Origin: Muribaculaceae bacterium
GTDB lineage: Bacteria > Bacteroidota > Bacteroidia > Bacteroidales > Muribaculaceae
Assembly: GCA_016287065.1 (NCBI GenBank)
Contig: JAEEVB010000027.1
Coordinates: 1 to 14,973, forward strand
Reading direction: 5' to 3'
Length of the DNA stretch: 14,973 nt
Shown: in pieces, positions 1 through 7,615 of the stretch
How the letters are laid out: each line of letters starts with the position of its first letter
Position numbering within the stretch: position 1 is the stretch's first letter
Program-made: the position numbers and the translations under genes
The notes under the pieces: generated by a model
Told to the model about the DNA's origin: nothing
Seen by the model: the letters and a program-made list of their open reading frames with translations, nothing else
The model's database searches: none

Positions 1-265
1 ATGTATGCATATCATTAGTGCCAACTATCACCACAACTTCTCTAGCAACATATCGACCTACACATTCTTGTATATGAGCAATACCTGAACCAGAAATGCC
101 ATCATTATGTGTAATATATGTAGGGAACCAATAAGTCAAATCCCAACGTGCCACCAACGAATCTCCGATAAAGAACAATTCCCGGTCATTGTCAGATGAG
201 CAAGAAGAAAATAATGCAATCATAGCGATCATCAACATTAATTTGTTTATTATATCCTTAATCAT
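1..265 (-). CDS. GDSL-motif lipoprotein, probable acylhydrolase/esterase (partial, C-terminus outside window)
   Basis: Reading leftward from an ATG at 265-263, the frame stays open to the window edge and gives 88 residues. The N-terminus is a lipoprotein signal: Lys residues, a hydrophobic stretch of about residues 9-19, then FSSC with Cys22 as the likely lipidated residue. Directly after it comes FFIGDSL (residues 31-37), the block I motif of GDSL/SGNH hydrolases with Ser36 as the expected nucleophile. IVGTND (residues 80-85) matches the block III Asn motif, and Gly59/Gly61 could be block II. The catalytic Asp/His pair would lie beyond the edge. Family knowledge: such proteins are esterases, often removing acyl groups from sugars or lipids. 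The start overlaps the upstream SGNH gene by 8 nt (ATGATTAA), which suggests translational coupling and a shared operon with the MBOAT gene. Substrate unknown; a deacetylase acting at the cell surface is inference. Confidence 0.8.
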   Translation of the reverse strand, partial: MIKDIINKLMLMIAMIALFSSCSSDNDRELFFIGDSLVARWDLTYWFPTYITHNDGISGSGIAHIQECVGRYVAREVVVIVGTNDMHT

Positions 266-1175
266 ATGCATATAAACATTTTTTTAATTCTTTGACAAAC
301 TGCTTCGTATATAATTCAGCCCCTTTCTCATTCAAGTGCAAATTGTCATGAAACCATTCAGGATGGACAAGAAATACAGAATCCTGAGAATTATCAATAA
401 GCGGAACCTGATTCTCTACACACAATCTCTTAAATGATTTCGCACAACGATTTGAACCAGTAATTCTTGTATACAATGGTGGGAAATAAACTAACAATCT
501 CACACCACTTTTTTTGCAAGCCATAAACACATGTTTTAATTGTTCTTCTCGTTCTTTTAACATAGGTTCGTCCAATCTGGTTTCCGTCAACTCGGGAAGC
601 ACCATTGGCACATCTTTGCCAACAAATCCTTTCTCTCCCGAATTATCAGGAGAAACAAAATGATACAAGAGTATTCTCCACCATATTGTGTTGTATCTGA
701 ATAAATAGGATTTATAGAATAAAGAAGCAAATGGCATGCTACTCTCCATGCATGAATCAAGAAATAAATTACCGCTTTTATAATAAGGCATTAATATATT
801 ATATCTTTCTCCCACACCTGGATAGGAACAAACATCAGGAGTAATACCCAATATAATTATTTTTGGTGAATATCTCTTAAGTATATAGTCTATCATTGTC
901 TGATAATAAGGAAATTGCTGCCCATTTGCCGCGCCATTATAACAAGAAACACCCAAACTGTCTTCAATTATGCCAGGCATCAAGCTGTTAAGAGCAACAC
1001 TACTGCCCAAAATCATTACATCCTCATTTGCATCGCGCACAACATAATCTATTGAGCGATAATCTCCAGGCAATTTATAATGGTTCAAGTAATAGCGTGT
1101 AGCTATTCCAAATATAACATCCACTAATAACACTACTACTATAACACTCAATATATAAACAAATACCTTTTTCAT
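258..1175 (-). CDS. Membrane-anchored SGNH/GDSL-like protein paired with MBOAT acyltransferase
   Basis: 305 residues. An N-terminal membrane segment (about residues 4-25) would anchor a periplasmic domain. VMILGSSVAL (residues 53-62) looks like the nucleophile block with Ser59. WFHDNLH near the C-terminus supplies Asp277 and His280 in the DxxH spacing of SGNH hydrolases, and YNGAANGQ (79-86) fits the block II region. The usual GxND of block III is replaced by LGITPD, so the classic oxyanion-hole Asn is not evident. Family knowledge: MBOAT proteins that acylate exopolysaccharides or wall polymers are often encoded beside an SGNH/AlgX/DltD-like partner that passes the acyl group on in the periplasm. 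The gene begins 10 nt after the MBOAT stop, so co-transcription is likely. It could be the acceptor-side transferase or an esterase; sequence alone does not decide. It is AT-rich like its neighbours. Confidence 0.8.
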   Translation of the reverse strand: MKKVFVYILSVIVVVLLVDVIFGIATRYYLNHYKLPGDYRSIDYVVRDANEDVMILGSSVALNSLMPGIIEDSLGVSCYNGAANGQQFPYYQTMIDYILKRYSPKIIILGITPDVCSYPGVGERYNILMPYYKSGNLFLDSCMESSMPFASLFYKSYLFRYNTIWWRILLYHFVSPDNSGEKGFVGKDVPMVLPELTETRLDEPMLKEREEQLKHVFMACKKSGVRLLVYFPPLYTRITGSNRCAKSFKRLCVENQVPLIDNSQDSVFLVHPEWFHDNLHLNEKGAELYTKQFVKELKKCLYAYD

Positions 1176-1185
1176 ATCTCACTCA

Positions 1186-2598
1186 TTAGAACTGGAAGTA
1201 AATGAATTGCCCTCCGTTAAAACTACCACACAATAGAATTAAAACAATTATTCCAGCAGTACTTACAACAGACACCAACTTGTTACTACTATGCATAAAA
1301 CGAATCCGTCCAAAACCAAATTCATCTTTCACCTCTTTCAACATTAGCAACAAAATCAACACAAATGATAACAGCAATGCCGGTTTTCCTTCACCATTAA
1401 ATAACTGCCCAAAATCTGTAAACATTTTTTTAAATGCTATTACAGCATCACCCAATGTGTTTGAACGGAAGAAGACCCAACACATCATAACCACAAAAAA
1501 TGTCAGCAATATGGAGCATAGTCTGGCTATCAAGAATTTATTTAGCCTAAAATGAAAAATCTTGTTCTTCATTGAATTCAAGCACAATAATAATCCATGC
1601 AAACCACCCCAACAAATAAAAGTCCAATTAGCACCATGCCAAACGCCACTTATCAGCATCGTCAAGAGAAGGTTTCGTTGATGCTTCGTTTCCGAACAAC
1701 GACTTCCCCCTAATGGGATATAAACATATTCACCAAACCATGTTGAAAGAGAAATGTGCCATCTATGCCAAAAATCTCTAATTGAAGTCGACAAGTAGGG
1801 ATGATTGAAATTCTGCATGAGTTTGAATCCTAGACATCGTGCAGTACCAATCGCAATCAATGAATATCCACCAAAATCACAGAAAATCTGAAAGGTGAAA
1901 AAGAATGTAGCCAACCAAATGCTTGTTCCGGTATGGTTAGGAAGATTATTATAGACAGCGTCAACATACGAGGATACATTCTCGGCTATACATAGTTTCA
2001 TAAAATACCCCCAAATCATCAATTTAAGACCTTCAATTACATCATCACCATTAAACAGGTGCTCTTTCTTAAATTGCGGCAACAGATTGCGTGCTCGCTC
2101 AATAGGACCTGCAACCAGTTGGGGGAAGAATGACACAAACAATGCATATGTGATGAAGTTTCGTTCAGATTCAATAGAATTTCGATACACATCTATTGTA
2201 TAGCCAACTGCCTGAAATGTATAAAATGATATTCCTACAGGTAAAAGAATGTCAAAGTGAGGCACACACATTCTTAGACCGAGTATTTCTAAAAAGGCAA
2301 AGGTTGATTCGGTAAAAAAATTTAGATATTTAAATATAAACAATAATGAGATATTCGCAACCAAACATACCACCAGCCACATCTTCTTGCGAGATTCATC
2401 CTCATGAATCTTGATGCCGCAGAACCAAGTAGTAACCGTTGAAAACAATATCAAAAAGGCGTAGCCCGGTTTCCAATTCATATAAAAAAAGTAGCTTGCA
2501 ATCAACAAAAACATATTGCGCCATTTATTATCAAGAACCCAATAAATGACTGTAACAACAGGAAAGAACAGCAAGAAAGCTAATGAATTGAATAACAT
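1186..2598 (-). CDS. MBOAT-family membrane O-acyltransferase (AlgI/DltB-like)
   Basis: 470 residues with many hydrophobic segments. It begins MLFNSLAFLLFF, the usual start of AlgI-type MBOAT proteins, and the length fits the family. Diagnostic stretches are LLPVGISFYTFQ (118-129), FFPQLVAGPIER (157-168), the RDFWHRWHISLS block (274-285) followed by YIPLGGSR (293-300), and GVWHGANWTFICWGGLHG (318-335), which contains the two MBOAT histidines His321 and His334. Family knowledge: these proteins move acetyl or other acyl groups from a cytoplasmic donor across the membrane to polysaccharides, peptidoglycan or teichoic acids. Here the gene is first in a three-gene run with two SGNH/GDSL-type proteins, so envelope or extracellular glycan acylation is the best inference. 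The acceptor is unknown. Base composition is low in GC (for example 13 of 60 bases G/C at 2281-2340). Confidence 0.93.
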   Translation of the reverse strand: MLFNSLAFLLFFPVVTVIYWVLDNKWRNMFLLIASYFFYMNWKPGYAFLILFSTVTTWFCGIKIHEDESRKKMWLVVCLVANISLLFIFKYLNFFTESTFAFLEILGLRMCVPHFDILLPVGISFYTFQAVGYTIDVYRNSIESERNFITYALFVSFFPQLVAGPIERARNLLPQFKKEHLFNGDDVIEGLKLMIWGYFMKLCIAENVSSYVDAVYNNLPNHTGTSIWLATFFFTFQIFCDFGGYSLIAIGTARCLGFKLMQNFNHPYLSTSIRDFWHRWHISLSTWFGEYVYIPLGGSRCSETKHQRNLLLTMLISGVWHGANWTFICWGGLHGLLLCLNSMKNKIFHFRLNKFLIARLCSILLTFFVVMMCWVFFRSNTLGDAVIAFKKMFTDFGQLFNGEGKPALLLSFVLILLLMLKEVKDEFGFGRIRFMHSSNKLVSVVSTAGIIVLILLCGSFNGGQFIYFQF

Positions 2599-2680
2599 CT
2601 AAAATTATTTAATCTATTATTTTGCAAAATTAGCAAATATTCGGCATTTATAGTAATTTTGCAAATAAGAATTTCATGGC
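2599..2680. promoter_or_regulatory. Divergent promoter region with 12-bp inverted repeat
   Basis: This 82-bp gap lies between the leftward MBOAT operon and the rightward FAD-dehydrogenase operon. It holds TAATTTTG boxes facing outward on both strands: leftward at 2632-2625 and rightward at 2654-2661. Each matches the Bacteroidetes -7 consensus TAnnTTTG. Both sit in a perfect 12-bp inverted repeat (2621-2632 and 2654-2665) separated by 21 bp. The start codons lie 26 nt (MBOAT) and 19 nt (FAD gene) past the ends of the boxes, a sensible leader length. Clear TTTG -33 boxes are not visible at 19-21 bp. Each promoter's -33 region would overlap the other's -7 box, so simultaneous occupancy by polymerase seems unlikely (inference). 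Confidence 0.65.
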
Positions 2681-4252
2681 ATGATAGAAGAGTTTCAGAT
2701 ACGGGTAACACCTCGCACTGCAGCGAGCAACGATGAAATCGTGCGCTCGATTGCTCAAAACAAGCACATTGCGCCATCACGCATCAAAGGAGTGCGCATC
2801 ATCAAGCGCTCTATTGATGCCCGCCAGCGCAATGTGATGGTAAACCTCAAAGTGAGGACTTATATCGACGAAGAAGTGCGACAGGATTACCTGATTGCTC
2901 CCATCCAATACAAGCAGGTGAATGGCAACAAGCAAGCCATTGTGGTAGGTGCAGGTCCTGGTGGGCTCTTTGCTGCTTTGCGACTCATTGAATTGGGTAT
3001 CAAGCCCATTGTGCTTGAGCGTGGCAAGAATGTTACCGACCGACGCATCGATGTAGCACGCATCTCTCGTGAAGGCATTATTGACCCCGATAGCAATTAT
3101 TGCTTTGGCGAAGGCGGTGCCGGAGCCTATAGCGACGGAAAACTGTACACACGCAGCAAAAAGCGCGGGTCTGTCGACCGCATATTGGGCATCTTCTACC
3201 AGCATGGTGCAAGCGAGAACATCCTTATTGATGCGCATCCGCACATCGGTTCCGACAAATTGCCGCACATCATCGAGAACATGCGCAACACCATCTTGAA
3301 CTGTGGGGGCGAAGTGTATTTTGAGACTCGTGTCACCCGTCTCATGCTTGAAGACTGCGAAGTGAAAGGCGTGGAATGTGCCAATGACGAACAATTCACA
3401 GGCCCGGTAATTCTTGCTACAGGCCACTCGGCCCGTGATGTTTACCACATGCTTCAAGACCAACACATTGAACTCGAAGCCAAAGGACTGGCTATGGGTG
3501 TGCGACTCGAACACCCACAGCACATCATCGACCAGATTCAATATCATAACCCCAATGGCAGGGGGCAATTCCTGCCAGCCGCCGAATACAATTTCGTGAC
3601 GCAAGTAGATGGCCGTGGCGTTTACTCATTCTGCATGTGCCCAGGTGGCATCGTGGTTCCTGCAGCAAGCGCTCCCGGACAATTGGTTGTGAACGGAATG
3701 TCACCATCTAATCGAGGTTCTTATTGGGCAAATTCAGGAATGGTGGTTGAAATCCATCCTGAAGACCTTCCCGAAAAATACGCACAGAACGGTGTGCTCG
3801 CAATGATGAGTTTCCAGGAAGACCTTGAGAGAAAATGCTTCCAAGAAGCTGGCAATAGTCAAGTGGCAGGAGCACAGCGAATGAAAGACTTCGTCGACGG
3901 CAAGCCCTCAAAACTCATTCCGCCCTCATCATTTGCCGCAGGATTGCAGCCTTCAAGGCTCGATCAGTGGCTTCCGCCCTTCATCAGCAAGCGATTACGC
4001 AAGGGGTTTGCCATCTTTGGCCGCACCGCCCGTGGGTTCCTAACCAACGATGCCATCGTCATCGGTGTTGAAACACGCACTTCCTCTCCTGTACGCATTC
4101 CACGAGACAACGACACGTTGCACCACATCACCATCAAGGGTTTATATCCATGCGGTGAAGGTGCTGGCTATGCAGGTGGAATCGTAAGCAGTGCCATCGA
4201 TGGCGAACGCTGTGCCGAAGCACTCTCAACACTTTTTCAAGAACATCAATAA
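2681..4252 (+). CDS. NAD(P)/FAD-dependent oxidoreductase, COG2509-type uncharacterised dehydrogenase
   Basis: 523 residues. A short N-terminal domain (about 1-83) precedes a Rossmann dinucleotide-binding motif, IVVGAGPGGLFAAL (87-100), ending in a basic/acidic strand with Glu113. FGEGGAGAYSDGKLYTR (142-158) and the C-terminal CGEGAGYAGGIVSSA (491-505) are the FAD-contact stretches typical of the COG2509 family. Family knowledge: these flavoproteins are widespread in anaerobes and their substrate is not established. The ATG at 2681 is preferred because it lies 19 nt after a TAATTTTG promoter box and opens directly into the conserved N-terminal domain. A YwqG-like gene follows after 9 nt, suggesting one transcript. 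The protein has no signal peptide and is presumably cytoplasmic. The assignment to the family is firm; the physiological role is not known. Confidence 0.9.
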   Translation: MIEEFQIRVTPRTAASNDEIVRSIAQNKHIAPSRIKGVRIIKRSIDARQRNVMVNLKVRTYIDEEVRQDYLIAPIQYKQVNGNKQAIVVGAGPGGLFAALRLIELGIKPIVLERGKNVTDRRIDVARISREGIIDPDSNYCFGEGGAGAYSDGKLYTRSKKRGSVDRILGIFYQHGASENILIDAHPHIGSDKLPHIIENMRNTILNCGGEVYFETRVTRLMLEDCEVKGVECANDEQFTGPVILATGHSARDVYHMLQDQHIELEAKGLAMGVRLEHPQHIIDQIQYHNPNGRGQFLPAAEYNFVTQVDGRGVYSFCMCPGGIVVPAASAPGQLVVNGMSPSNRGSYWANSGMVVEIHPEDLPEKYAQNGVLAMMSFQEDLERKCFQEAGNSQVAGAQRMKDFVDGKPSKLIPPSSFAAGLQPSRLDQWLPPFISKRLRKGFAIFGRTARGFLTNDAIVIGVETRTSSPVRIPRDNDTLHHITIKGLYPCGEGAGYAGGIVSSAIDGERCAEALSTLFQEHQ

Positions 4253-4261
4253 ACAATCGAT

Positions 4262-5086
4262 ATGACTACCAACTCTTCTCGCGTCGAGCAATTTATTAAC
4301 GAGGTTAAACAACTCACAGCAAAGCCTTGTTTCTCTCTTGTTCCTGATTTCGATAACAAACCAGGTATCACCGACTCAAAACTGGGAGGTCTCCCATACT
4401 GGCAAGCCGATATGCCCTACCCTGAATATGACGGCGTGAAGATGAGTCTGCATGCACAAATCAATTTCAGCGACATGGAGGAGAGCGAACTGCTCCCAAA
4501 CGAGGGCATACTGCAATTCTTCATTGCCACCAATTCTAATCACATATATGGTGTGAACTTCAAAACGCCCGACCTGCAGGAGTGCTTCAGAGTTGTTTAT
4601 CATCCAAGCATCAAGACGCCCGTCGACATCGAAGCCCCACGACTTGAAGAATGTGAGAACTCCCCTCTACGCTTAGAGGTGGCGCTCGACATTGAACCCG
4701 CTTTGTCGTTTATCAACATCAACGAATCGGAGTTCAATATCATTTTCAAAACAGTGGTAGCTAAACTCTTCCAAAACAACGAACCAGGTGAATTCTTTGA
4801 GTTTTTCAACAACGAGGAAATGTGCGCCATTGAGCAAGCTCTCATGTTCTCGCCCACACCTGGACACCAATTGACGGGTTGGCCCAAATTCACCGAGGGT
4901 GATCCCAGAAAGCAAGAGCAACAAGAGCAATTCAACACGCTCCTGCTGCAACTTGGTTCACAATTCACCGTCGATGGGGAACTGCGCATGTGGGGCGATA
5001 TGGGTATCGCGCAATTCTTTATTCCAGAAGAGAACCTGCTTCAGTGCGACTTTTCTCAAGTACTCTACACCTTCACAGCCTCTTAA
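4262..5086 (+). CDS. YwqG-like DUF1963 protein
   Basis: 274 residues, no signal peptide or membrane segment, so cytoplasmic. DUF1963/YwqG hallmarks are present in order: SKLGGLPYW (39-47), MPYP (51-54), LHAQINFSDM (63-72) with LPNEGILQFF (78-87), a central acidic region, WPKFTEGDPR, and a C-terminal block with MWGDMGIAQFFI followed by DFSQVLY. Length matches the family. No biochemical function is established for YwqG proteins that I can state with confidence. The ATG lies 9 nt after the stop of the FAD-dehydrogenase gene, so the two are probably co-transcribed. Its stop codon overlaps, on the opposite strand, the stop of the metallophosphoesterase gene (shared TTAA at 5083-5086), leaving no space for a conventional terminator between these converging genes. 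Confidence 0.88.
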   Translation: MTTNSSRVEQFINEVKQLTAKPCFSLVPDFDNKPGITDSKLGGLPYWQADMPYPEYDGVKMSLHAQINFSDMEESELLPNEGILQFFIATNSNHIYGVNFKTPDLQECFRVVYHPSIKTPVDIEAPRLEECENSPLRLEVALDIEPALSFININESEFNIIFKTVVAKLFQNNEPGEFFEFFNNEEMCAIEQALMFSPTPGHQLTGWPKFTEGDPRKQEQQEQFNTLLLQLGSQFTVDGELRMWGDMGIAQFFIPEENLLQCDFSQVLYTFTAS

Positions 5087-6915
5087 TGCTTCATGGGCGT
5101 GATGCGATAGATGCGACCTTCGATAAGCGAGCAATAAACGCTGCCATCCTCGTCAATCTCAAAGCCATTTACCTCACTGCTACCCATCGAGTAGTTGCAC
5201 ACCACCTGATGTGTAGCGGCATCCACAATTGCCAGTTGGCCATGGCGTGAACCCACATAAATGTAGCCACCTTTCTCCACTACAAGGCAAGGAGCATGTT
5301 CATAACCGAAACCAAGGTCAACAACCCATAACAGTTTGTATTCACCTCCTTCAGTCGACATAGCCACAAGCGTGCCATCCATCGTCTTGGCATAAGCCAC
5401 CTTGCCATCCTCACTCACACCAAGGCTTTCACGCACCTTGTGCTCATTCTTCTCACGCCACACTTGCACACCAGTAGTGCGGTTCAATGAGGTTGTCACT
5501 CTGTCAGGAGCCACAATCAGCACTCGGTCATCGGTCACCACAGGCACCACATTTCCAGGGCTGTATAGATTCTGTTTCACGCCATTGTTCCATTGCCAAC
5601 GCAGTTTACCAGTCTTCTTGTCAAGAACACGCAGATTCGTGTCCCAGGCGCCAAACACCACATCACCACCGTCAACAACGGGGGCGGCCTGACAATAATT
5701 GTTGATGCTATCGTACTGCCACAACAGGCGGCGCTTGTTCACATCCCATGCCTGAAACACTTTATAACCTCCCTGATAGAGTATCCCTTTCTCAACCACA
5801 CCATCAGCCACATATGGGCCTTGGGCTTCATATTGATACACCTGCTTGCCCGTCTTTTTGTCAAGCCACACCAGTCGGCGGTCAGCAGTGGGCAAAACAA
5901 CATATTTCTTATCAACAGCAGGGCGAGAAAACAGCATGGCCGAGGTCTTATAATCCCAATCAATTTCTCCGGTAGATTTGTTGAGCGCCTTGACATATCC
6001 CAACGAATTGCCGAAATACACATGTGTCTTGTCCAGTCCTAATCGGGTGAAAACCGATGCATTATCGGCATATATCTCTTGTATCATGAACGGTCCTTGC
6101 ATCGACGTCGCATAAAGTCCCGCATCGTTCGTGTCGTAGTAGTCGGTATTGATTCTATAGGCATATACCACCACTGGTTCTTTTCCTATAGTTTTGTTAT
6201 ACACATGAATCCAGTTCTTTTCAAGGTCCACATCCATCAGTGTGTATCCATAGTCACCATTACCCATATCAAGCGCACGTACTATCACGCCATTGATGCC
6301 ATCAGTTTCATAAAGACGCCAGCGATGATAATGACCGCACTGATGCGTAATCACCGGATATTTCTTGAGAACAGACACATAGTCGCGATAATTGTCAAGG
6401 TCATCCAATATAGGATAATGATTGATGCTTAGCACCTTCATGCCAGGCTGCACCATCTCGCCCAGAGTCTTGTCTAGCCATATCAGGTCCTCCTGCTTGA
6501 TGTGACCATCGCCCATCTTCATGAAAGGGCCACAATTCATGCCCACAACCACAAGATTTCCTAATGAGAAGACAAACCTGTCGTTGCCCCATAAGTCAAC
6601 AAATGTCTTGCAAGCACTTTGGCTCCAGTTGTTCTCGTGATTGCCAGGAATCACATACAGTGGTTTGGTAATGCGGTCTAACAGCGACTTCACGTTACGC
6701 AACTGCACGTCACTGCCTTCGTTGGTAAGGTCACCGCTCACAATCACTGCCTCGGCATCACCTGCATTAATCTCTTCAACTGCAGCAATCAACTTCGATT
6801 CATTGGCATTGCCCGGCGTTACATGAATATCACTCAATATAGCAAACTTCTGTGCTCCTGCCGCAAAAACCAGAAACAGCGACAAGAGACAAACTAAATA
6901 ATGTTTACATTTCAT
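5083..6915 (-). CDS. Secreted calcineurin-like metallophosphoesterase fused to a PQQ-type beta-propeller
   Basis: 610 residues. It has a cleavable signal peptide (about 1-21, cut near AGA/Q). The metallophosphoesterase domain (about 23-230) shows the full metal-binding set: SDIH (Asp29, His31), SGDLTNE (Asp62), PGNHE (Asn92, His93), NHYP (His166) and GHYH (His195, His197). From about residue 290 to the end there are roughly eight repeats of the form VYFG..G.VKALNKSTGEIDW, for example LVWLDKKTG, LRVLDKKTGKLRW and TTSLNRTTGVQVW, typical of PQQ-like (quinoprotein alcohol dehydrogenase-type) propeller blades. Family knowledge: the first domain hydrolyses phosphate esters with two metals; such propellers usually bind partners or ligands, and many do not bind PQQ. 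It should act in the periplasm or at the surface. It is the last gene of a minus-strand run, 16 nt after the Crp/Fnr gene. Substrate unknown. Confidence 0.92.
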   Translation of the reverse strand: MKCKHYLVCLLSLFLVFAAGAQKFAILSDIHVTPGNANESKLIAAVEEINAGDAEAVIVSGDLTNEGSDVQLRNVKSLLDRITKPLYVIPGNHENNWSQSACKTFVDLWGNDRFVFSLGNLVVVGMNCGPFMKMGDGHIKQEDLIWLDKTLGEMVQPGMKVLSINHYPILDDLDNYRDYVSVLKKYPVITHQCGHYHRWRLYETDGINGVIVRALDMGNGDYGYTLMDVDLEKNWIHVYNKTIGKEPVVVYAYRINTDYYDTNDAGLYATSMQGPFMIQEIYADNASVFTRLGLDKTHVYFGNSLGYVKALNKSTGEIDWDYKTSAMLFSRPAVDKKYVVLPTADRRLVWLDKKTGKQVYQYEAQGPYVADGVVEKGILYQGGYKVFQAWDVNKRRLLWQYDSINNYCQAAPVVDGGDVVFGAWDTNLRVLDKKTGKLRWQWNNGVKQNLYSPGNVVPVVTDDRVLIVAPDRVTTSLNRTTGVQVWREKNEHKVRESLGVSEDGKVAYAKTMDGTLVAMSTEGGEYKLLWVVDLGFGYEHAPCLVVEKGGYIYVGSRHGQLAIVDAATHQVVCNYSMGSSEVNGFEIDEDGSVYCSLIEGRIYRITPMKH

Positions 6916-6931
6916 AGTGACTACAATGTCT

Positions 6932-7615
6932 TTATAAATTCACTAAATCAATAAACAAATCTCTATCATCAATCATGATGGTCGACTGGGTATAGTCAAG
7001 CATGCGTTTGCTTTTCATTTCGTCAAGCGACGAAAGAAGCGATGATCTTCGCGAACCTAACAATAGGCACAGATCCTTTTGCTTGAATTCAAGCACCAAT
7101 TGGGTGCCATGTGGTGGCACTAGCGACTCAAGGATGAGCGATAAACGACTGGGAATATTCCCATGCTTGAGCGACAGGAACGACAATGTTGACTCTTGAG
7201 CATTGCGTGACAGGTAATTCAGGATATTGAACAAGAAAACATCATTACTCTGAAGCATATCGATATAATCTGCTTTCTTCAACTGCAAAACCCCGCAATC
7301 TCCTTGCGCAAAGGCATCAAATGGATAATTGGGCTTGCGGCCAAAGAGAAATTCGGCACCCATCACATCTGGGGCAACCAAACTATAGGAAATTGATAAC
7401 TTCGACACCATGCTCCTGGTAACAAACCGTACCGAGCCTGAAAAAATGAAACGGATATGAGTACATGGCTCATCACATGATATGATTTTATCTCCATCGC
7501 TATACTTCAGGAAATGAAAAGGATATCGTTCAAGCAATGTGTGAAGTATGGTTTCACTGATTCCCTGAAACAATGGCAAATCGCGCAATTTGTCAAACAC
7601 ATTGTCCATCGGCAT
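6932..7615 (-). CDS. Crp/Fnr-family transcriptional regulator
   Basis: 227 residues from the ATG at 7615-7613. An N-terminal cyclic-nucleotide-binding-like fold (about 14-130) includes LPLFQGIS and the strand pattern IRFIFSGSVRFVT. A C-terminal helix-turn-helix (about 177-205) has FKQKDLCLLLGSRRSSLLSSLDEM as its core, read here in two parts: FKQKDLCLLLG then SRRSSLLSSLDEM. The effector is not evident; Fnr-type N-terminal iron-sulphur cysteines are not present in the usual arrangement. An in-frame TTG three bases upstream would add one residue, but the ATG is better. It shares a base with the hisS stop (TGATG), giving translational coupling to hisS. A second ATG two codons later is possible. 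Targets cannot be deduced; the adjacent metallophosphoesterase gene, 16 nt downstream, is a candidate for co-expression. Confidence 0.9.
   Translation of the reverse strand: MPMDNVFDKLRDLPLFQGISETILHTLLERYPFHFLKYSDGDKIISCDEPCTHIRFIFSGSVRFVTRSMVSKLSISYSLVAPDVMGAEFLFGRKPNYPFDAFAQGDCGVLQLKKADYIDMLQSNDVFLFNILNYLSRNAQESTLSFLSLKHGNIPSRLSLILESLVPPHGTQLVLEFKQKDLCLLLGSRRSSLLSSLDEMKSKRMLDYTQSTIMIDDRDLFIDLVNL

Noticed and set aside
2599..2680. Invertible (phase-variable) promoter
   Set aside because: The inverted-repeat arms are only 12 bp and coincide with two copies of the promoter box; no recombinase gene is visible. Kept only as a test in the findings.
2777..3604. 275-codon open frame on the minus strand inside the FAD-dehydrogenase gene
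   Set aside because: It lies antisense to a gene with clear family motifs, shows no recognisable domain, and looks like a shadow frame.
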